Source: RGVT01 sp037129475
Lineage (GTDB): Bacteria; Planctomycetota; Planctomycetia; Pirellulales; UBA1268
Direction: 5' to 3'
Assembly (NCBI GenBank): GCA_037129475.1
Contig: JBAXUY010000056.1
Span: forward strand, 1 to 18,525
Length of the DNA: 18,525 bases
The notes beneath the pieces were generated by a model that had not been told where the DNA came from, did not search any database, and saw only the letters and a program-made list of their open reading frames with translations. Position numbers and translations under genes: made by a program. Every line of letters starts with the position of its first letter. The stretch's first letter is position 1. This document shows positions 14,372-18,525 of the stretch, piece by piece.

Positions 14372-16258
14372 ATGAACGTGCGGAACGGTTTGCTGGAACT
14401 GACCGGTGCAGTGCTCGTCGCCATCACCGGCACGCTGGATGCCGCGGCGCAAGACTCGGCCTCGCAAGCCCCTGCTGCCGGCTCCAATCAGCTCCGCTGG
14501 ACGCCGCACCGCGCCGCATCGGCGCCGCAGGATCCGGCCGAGAATGCAGCGGCGCCCGTGGCCACCGTCGCCAAGCCTGCCCAGGCATCCCCGGCCGCTT
14601 CGCAGGCCATGACCGCGCCCGCCGCCCCGCGCACCCCTGCTCCATCCGCCACCGCTTCGGTTGGCTTGCCCGCCGACGTGCCCGCGATCGCACCCGCTGC
14701 GTCCCCGAACTACGCGCCTCTGCGGGAGAGCATGCCCGGGCGCTTGGGCTCCGGCTTCGGCGACTGGATGAGCAACAACCGACTCGCCGGCAGCCTGCGG
14801 ACATCCACGCCCGCCGACCCCGACAGCGTCTTCGGCATCAACATCATCCGGGCTCCGCAGGGAGAGCGGGGCCGCCCCGTCCTCGCCCAAGAAGGAGCGT
14901 CGCGCCGCCCCGGGCCGCAGCAGGTCGCCGCGATGGCGCCCCCCTACGGCGGCGACGCACCGCGGTTCAACGCGGCCGCACCGCAACCGCGGCCGACGCG
15001 GGAGCGGATCGCGATGAACGTCGACGGCATCCCGTCGGTGATGACTCGCGCACCGCAGGCAGCCGCCCTCGACGATGCCACGGTGCCGGGCCGCCTGCCG
15101 GCCGCGGCCCAGCCTCCGGTCGCCCAGACCCTTCCCAGCCCTGGGCCTTCGTCCTCCGACCCGTCGACGATGTCCGACCTCGACTTCGGGGGGATGCCCG
15201 CGGACATGCCCGGCATGACGATGGACGGCTCGTTCGATCCTGCCCTCGCTGGACAGCCGTCCGAGGAGGGCATGTTGATGGGGCAGTATCCGGCCCAGGT
15301 GCATGTCGACTCGTTCTTCGACGACCCCTACGCCTACGAAGACTGTGAGCCGTTTGGGTGCCTGCCGCTGTGTGAGTTCGACGGCCGCTTCTGTGCCTGG
15401 ATGCGGCGGTTCGGCCGCCCGTACTACGGCTGGAAGTGGTATCGCGACTTCACGGCGAGTGCCGGCGTGACGAGCTTCACCAACCCCACCGACCTCGGCA
15501 TCAACGGCAACTACGGCGTCAACGAATACCTCAACTGGGCGATGCCGTTCTGGAACGCCTTCGGCGTCGGCTGGCAGATTGGCGCCCGCGGCGTGCAGAC
15601 GAACTTCCAGCCGACCACGCTCACGGTCAACGGCACGCAGTTCACGAAGGGCTCCCGCGACCAGGTGTTCGTGACCACCGGCTTCTTCACGCGGGCCTTC
15701 GAAGGCCGTGGCCTGCAGGGCGGGGCCGTGTACGACTACCTGAGCGACGGCTGGTACACCGACATGAACGTGGCCCAGGTCCGCAGCGAACTCAGCTACG
15801 TGTGGGGCTACCACGAGATCGGCTACTGGGGCGCTCACAACGTCACCGAGCAGCTCGGCGTCTTCACGCCCCGCCGCGCGACCCGGATCACCGGCACTAC
15901 GCTCGACCTCTACACGGGCTTCTACCGGCTGCACTTCGGCGATGCCAACGAATGGCGGGTGTGGGGCGGCGCGTCGGGCAACGGCGACGGTATCGTCGGC
16001 TCGTCGATGCGGGCCCCGATGTCGCGGAGTTTCGCGCTCGAGGGCACGTTTACCTACCTGATTCCGAAGCAGACCGAGCGCGCCGTGCTCGACAACATCG
16101 GCACGGTCTCCTCGTTCGGTCCGGCGGCCTGGAACGTGTCGGTGAATCTCGTCTACTATCCCGCAGGCCGGTCGCGGCGCAGCCTGGCGAGCCCCTACCG
16201 ACCCCTCTTCGACGTGGCCGACAACGGCAACATGATCCGCTCGCTCGTCCTGCCCTGA
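14372..16258 (+). CDS. Secreted planctomycete outer-membrane-type protein (DUF6666-like)
   Basis: The 628-residue protein starts with a likely signal peptide (residues 1 to about 26, ending AAAQ). A long Ala/Pro-rich, low-complexity region follows to about residue 270. At about residues 328-348 is a short cysteine-rich segment with four cysteines in the pattern C-x4-C-x3-C-x6-C. From residue 365 to about 600 the sequence alternates aromatic and small residues as in a beta-barrel: TASAGVTSFTNP, GWQIGARGVQTNF, QVFVTTGFFTR, LDLYTGFYRLHFG and NVSVNLVYYP. This layout is familiar from planctomycete surface proteins I associate with DUF6666; the domain name is from memory. It probably sits in the outer membrane. 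No enzymatic motif is seen. The gene has an ideal ribosome-binding site and is followed by a possible terminator. Confidence 0.75.
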   Translation: MNVRNGLLELTGAVLVAITGTLDAAAQDSASQAPAAGSNQLRWTPHRAASAPQDPAENAAAPVATVAKPAQASPAASQAMTAPAAPRTPAPSATASVGLPADVPAIAPAASPNYAPLRESMPGRLGSGFGDWMSNNRLAGSLRTSTPADPDSVFGINIIRAPQGERGRPVLAQEGASRRPGPQQVAAMAPPYGGDAPRFNAAAPQPRPTRERIAMNVDGIPSVMTRAPQAAALDDATVPGRLPAAAQPPVAQTLPSPGPSSSDPSTMSDLDFGGMPADMPGMTMDGSFDPALAGQPSEEGMLMGQYPAQVHVDSFFDDPYAYEDCEPFGCLPLCEFDGRFCAWMRRFGRPYYGWKWYRDFTASAGVTSFTNPTDLGINGNYGVNEYLNWAMPFWNAFGVGWQIGARGVQTNFQPTTLTVNGTQFTKGSRDQVFVTTGFFTRAFEGRGLQGGAVYDYLSDGWYTDMNVAQVRSELSYVWGYHEIGYWGAHNVTEQLGVFTPRRATRITGTTLDLYTGFYRLHFGDANEWRVWGGASGNGDGIVGSSMRAPMSRSFALEGTFTYLIPKQTERAVLDNIGTVSSFGPAAWNVSVNLVYYPAGRSRRSLASPYRPLFDVADNGNMIRSLVLP

Positions 16259-16277
16259 TCCGCGGGGACGTCCGGGG

Positions 16278-16303
16278 CCCTGGCGACGCCCAGCGGGGTT
16301 TTT
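16278..16303 (+). terminator. Possible Rho-independent terminator after the outer-membrane protein gene
   Basis: CCCTGG and CCAGCGGGG can pair as a GC-rich stem with a bulge around a short loop, followed directly by five T (16299-16303). It begins 20 bases after the stop codon. The stem is imperfect, so the call is tentative. Confidence 0.4.
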
Positions 16304-16316
16304 GGTATCTTTCTGC

Positions 16317-16333
16317 GGTGAGCGGTCCTCACC
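16317..16333 (+). other. Small perfect hairpin in the leader of the arginine-rich protein gene
   Basis: GGTGAG (16317-16322) and CTCACC (16328-16333) are exact reverse complements around CGGTC. It lies 24 bases before the ATG at 16358, in a leader without a Shine-Dalgarno sequence. Six-base stems arise by chance in GC-rich DNA, so a role is unproven. Confidence 0.3.
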
Positions 16334-16357
16334 CCGAAGCCCCCCTACGGATTGCAT

Positions 16358-17725
16358 ATGTCGGAAGAAAAAGATCCCTGGGCCTCCCTCGCCGACTCGC
16401 TCGGCGCCTCGCCGAACCGCGATGCGTCGCCGAACCGCGATGCGTCGCCTCCGCCCGCTCGGCTTCCGCCGGAAAAGCCGCGGCAGCCACCCCGGGCCGA
16501 CGCCCCCAAGACGTCCGCACCGCGCACCACGCCGGGTTGGGACGAACTCGATACGAGTCTTGGCCTGCAGCCGTCGCGGGAATCCGCTCGGCCGGTCGAG
16601 CGGCCGCTGCCGCCGGAGCGGCGGGAGTTTGGCTTTGACGACGAACCCCGGCGTGTCGACCGGGCAGAACGCGCCGAACGTCCTGCACGGACGGACCATG
16701 CCGAACGAGCCCCGAGGGGTGACCGCGGCGGCGTCAGCCAGGGAGAGGGCCGCGACGCCGGACAAACTCGCGACGCCGGACAAACTCGCGACGCCGGACA
16801 AGCTCGCGATGCAGGACAAGCTCGCGGCGACGGCGACGAGGGCACCGGCGAAGGTCGGCCGCGACGCCGACGCGGTCGACGCGGTGGACGCGGACGCGGC
16901 GCCCGTGGACGACGCGACGAAGGAACAGCGGCGGCGCCACGTCGTGACGAGCCGCGCTCACATGACGCCGACGCCGACGTCGTGCCTTTCCCCGAACGCA
17001 CGCCCGAACGGGCCGAAGATTTCGGCGACGACCGTCGCGGCGATGGCGAGCCGGCCGAACCGTTGCTCGACGAAGACGGCCGTCCACGTCGGCGGCGACG
17101 TCGCCGCGGACGACGCGGCGGACGGCGCGAAGGGGCGGCGGGCGAGAGAACCGGTGATGCGGGCGGCGACATCGCGGCTCCCCGGTCCGCGGCCGACCGC
17201 ACGGGGGGCAATCTCGACGACGAGCCGTTGCCGGCTGGATATGGCCGCCCGCAGACGTCGCGGCAGCCTGAATCACGTGCTTCGGAAACCAGGCCAGAAG
17301 GCGGTGAACGCCGCCGCCGCCGGCGCCGGGGCGACGACACCGGCCGCCGGCCAGCAGCGGAGACGAGTGGCGATTCGTCGCGGCGGCGCGGCCGCCGCGG
17401 ACGGCGCAGCGCGGACAGCGAACGGACCTCGTCGAGTTCGAGCCTCGCCCGGCGGAGTCGGGATGATTTCGCCCCGGTGTCACGAGGCTACGACGAGGAC
17501 GACGAGGGCCTCGAGTTCCTCGGCCTCGAGGAGGCCGGCCAGGAGCAGCCCCGGCGCGAGCAGCGTCACGTGGAAGACGACGACGTGCTCGTGGAAAGCG
17601 GCCTCAACGCCGTGCGGGACGTGCCCAGCTGGGTCGAGGCGATCGGGATCGTGATCGCCGGCAACCTCGACGCCCGCAGCCGTCCCCGGTCGGACCGTGG
17701 CGACGACGACCGCCGCCGCCGGTAG
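16358..17725 (+). CDS. Arginine-rich, low-complexity protein, probably nucleic-acid-binding; planctomycete hypothetical
   Basis: The 455-residue protein begins MSEEKDPWASLADSLGAS and is almost wholly charged and disordered. It holds four clusters of the type RRRRGRRGGR, separated by acidic stretches. Two hexapeptide repeats occur, both starting RDA: RDASPN (two copies) and RDAGQ-T/A (four copies). Only the C-terminus looks folded: EGLEFLGLEE and NAVRDVPSWVEAIGIVIAGNL, just before a final basic tail. The Arg/Gly clusters recall RNA-binding tails of RNase E and similar proteins, but there is no catalytic domain. Several other frames are also open across this gene because of its composition; this one is chosen for its recognisable ends and coherent repeats. 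TTG 16352 is an alternative start. The TAG stop lies five bases before array F. The gene converges on the last gene. Confidence 0.7.
   Translation: MSEEKDPWASLADSLGASPNRDASPNRDASPPPARLPPEKPRQPPRADAPKTSAPRTTPGWDELDTSLGLQPSRESARPVERPLPPERREFGFDDEPRRVDRAERAERPARTDHAERAPRGDRGGVSQGEGRDAGQTRDAGQTRDAGQARDAGQARGDGDEGTGEGRPRRRRGRRGGRGRGARGRRDEGTAAAPRRDEPRSHDADADVVPFPERTPERAEDFGDDRRGDGEPAEPLLDEDGRPRRRRRRRGRRGGRREGAAGERTGDAGGDIAAPRSAADRTGGNLDDEPLPAGYGRPQTSRQPESRASETRPEGGERRRRRRRGDDTGRRPAAETSGDSSRRRGRRGRRSADSERTSSSSSLARRSRDDFAPVSRGYDEDDEGLEFLGLEEAGQEQPRREQRHVEDDDVLVESGLNAVRDVPSWVEAIGIVIAGNLDARSRPRSDRGDDDRRRR
16412..16447 (+). repeat. 18-bp tandem repeat, 2 copies, coding for the RDASPN hexapeptide
   Basis: Two exact 18-base copies (16412-16429, 16430-16447) keep the frame of the arginine-rich protein. 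The unit begins CCGAACCGCGATGCG. Identical DNA in both copies points to recent slippage. Confidence 0.85.
16750..16821 (+). repeat. 18-bp tandem repeat, 4 copies, coding for the RDAGQT/A hexapeptide
   Basis: Copies start at 16750, 16768, 16786 and 16804. The first two are identical, the third differs at one base and the fourth at a few, consistent with stepwise slippage in frame. The unit begins CGCGACGCCGGACAA. Confidence 0.88.
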
Positions 17726-17729
17726 GCCA

Positions 17730-17878
17730 GTAGCGACAGGCCTCCAGGCCTGTCGATGGACAGAGCTGGAACTCTGTCCCTACGAATGGACAGAGCTGGA
17801 ACTCTGTCCCTACGAATGGACAGAGCTGGAACTCTGTCCCTACGGATGGACAGCGCTGGAGATCCTTCCCAACGCTAC
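17730..17878. repeat. REP-like hairpin array F (1 GGCC-type unit, 4 AGCT-type units)
   Basis: One plus-oriented GGCC-type unit (17730-17755) faces four AGCT-type units on the other strand at 17758, 17788, 17818 and 17848, a 30-base period with the linker GAAT or GGAT. F2 to F4 are identical and carry the arm GACAGAGTT against AGCTCTGTC when read on the minus strand, which keeps pairing through a T-G wobble. F5 (17848-17878) is decayed. The CTAC at its outer end is the TAG stop codon of the minus-strand gene. The array fills the gap of a convergent gene pair. Confidence 0.9.
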
Positions 17879-18525
17879 TTCAGCGAGATCGTGCGGGCGA
17901 GCGGCTTGAGAATCTGCTCGGTCACGCAGGAGTCGACCACTTCGCGGGCAAGCTGGGCGAGCCGGTCGATCATGTCGACGTAGCTCGTCTGCGGATCGAG
18001 GCTTCCATACTGGCGGGCCGTCACGTAGACGCTGAGTTGCTCTTCGGCGAATTCACCCGTCCGCACCTGAAACGCGTTCGTCCGGGTCTCGGTGCTCACC
18101 CGAACCTGCACCCGGCAGTCTTCGTCGAGAGCGATCGTGAGCGAGGGCTCGTAATTGATCACGCGTCCGCCCGGAAGGTCGGCGACACGATCGAGCGCCG
18201 ACCCCACGCCGAGGGCCTCTGCCAGGAGGGCGTTGTGGTTGCCCCGATAGGCGAAATCGAAGCCGAACAGCAGGTCGAGAGCCTCGCAGTCGAGCGGGCT
18301 GACGGAGAGCAGCGGCGGGGCGAGGTCGAGCACGAGCCGGTGCTGCTCGAGTGCCGACTCCACCGAGGGCGGATTCACCTGCCCCGAGCAGAGCCGCTTC
18401 GCCTCCACGGCGGCCCACCGGTAGCGGCCCTGGTCCTTGTCCTCCTCGAGCACGTAGTCGCGTTTGTCGCGGCAGTAGAACTTCCGCATCGACGGAAACT
18501 TCTTCTGGATCCGCTCGAAGAAGTG
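17875..18525 (-). CDS. Hypothetical protein, partial at the right edge
   Basis: The frame is open from the right edge of the window to the TAG at 17877-17875, giving 216 visible residues. The ATG at 18489 is probably internal, because the frame continues upstream with HFFERIQKKFPS before MRKFYC. The visible part has a basic, aromatic N-terminal segment (FYCRDKRDYVLEEDKDQGRYRW), a middle with LFGFDFAYRGNHNALLAEAL and a helical C-terminus (MIDRLAQLAREVVDSCVTEQIL). No signal peptide, membrane segment or known catalytic motif is visible, and I do not recognise the family. Low-complexity sequence is absent, so it is likely a folded cytoplasmic protein. Its stop codon is formed by the outer tetranucleotide of array F. 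Confidence 0.7.
   Translation of the reverse strand, partial: HFFERIQKKFPSMRKFYCRDKRDYVLEEDKDQGRYRWAAVEAKRLCSGQVNPPSVESALEQHRLVLDLAPPLLSVSPLDCEALDLLFGFDFAYRGNHNALLAEALGVGSALDRVADLPGGRVINYEPSLTIALDEDCRVQVRVSTETRTNAFQVRTGEFAEEQLSVYVTARQYGSLDPQTSYVDMIDRLAQLAREVVDSCVTEQILKPLARTISLK

Noticed and set aside
14120..16819. Very long minus-strand open frame of 899 codons
   Set aside because: It lies antisense to the outer-membrane protein gene, which has an ideal ribosome-binding site, a signal peptide and barrel strands. High GC content removes stop codons from antisense frames; the translation is Arg/Gly/His-rich and has no family features.
16302..17654. Alternative frame through the arginine-rich gene
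   Set aside because: It lacks the coherent acidic/basic pattern and the recognisable ends of the chosen frame; it is open only because of the composition.
1..18525. tRNA, rRNA, insertion sequence or prophage genes
   Set aside because: Read on both strands by eye, no tRNA-like cloverleaf, rRNA segment or transposase or phage protein was recognised.

Overview
The window looks like part of a planctomycete chromosome. The base composition is very GC-rich. It carries genes of the tetrahydromethanopterin (H4MPT) pathway (beta-RFAP synthase, DUF447, a dihydropteroate-synthase-like protein), which among bacteria is typical of methylotrophs and Planctomycetes. It also has a proline/alanine-rich surface or outer-membrane protein of a planctomycete type and a membrane-anchored PQQ-like beta-propeller. 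This assignment rests on recognising families by eye, not on a database search.

Layout, left to right: the last 87 codons of ftsH; a small Dabb-domain protein; surE and a purine nucleoside phosphorylase as a two-gene minus-strand operon; dapA on plus; then an H4MPT/pABA block, with beta-RFAP synthase and DUF447 on minus facing a plus-strand operon of the DHPS-like protein, pabB and pabA. An SDR-fold protein and a membrane-anchored beta-propeller follow as a translationally coupled minus-strand pair. Next come two tandem PLP-dependent trans-sulfuration enzymes (plus), a large secreted or outer-membrane protein (plus), an arginine-rich low-complexity protein (plus), and a minus-strand hypothetical gene running off the right edge. 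Every gap between genes is under 300 bases.

Metabolic logic: SurE (nucleotide to nucleoside) and PNP (nucleoside to base plus ribose-1-phosphate) form a purine salvage pair. PabA/PabB make the pABA that beta-RFAP synthase condenses with PRPP at the first committed step of H4MPT side-chain synthesis, so precursor supply and pathway sit in one divergent cluster.

The most striking non-coding content is a family of hairpin repeats in six intergenic arrays. Each unit starts with GTAG followed by a 9-bp hairpin with a CC centre. Two sequence types exist, a GGCC type and an AGCT type. In all six arrays the two types lie head-to-head on opposite strands: one or two GGCC-type units on one side and one to four tandem AGCT-type units on the other. 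All four convergent gene junctions have an array and none of the three divergent junctions does. All six TAG stop codons in the window fall in a GTAG at an array edge, five of them in the GTAG of a unit or unit remnant; none of the other eleven visible stop codons is TAG. This architecture resembles REP/REPIN/BIME elements of Proteobacteria, which also carry a GTAG-like foot and are associated with RAYT (Y1 tyrosine) transposases. No transposase lies in the window.
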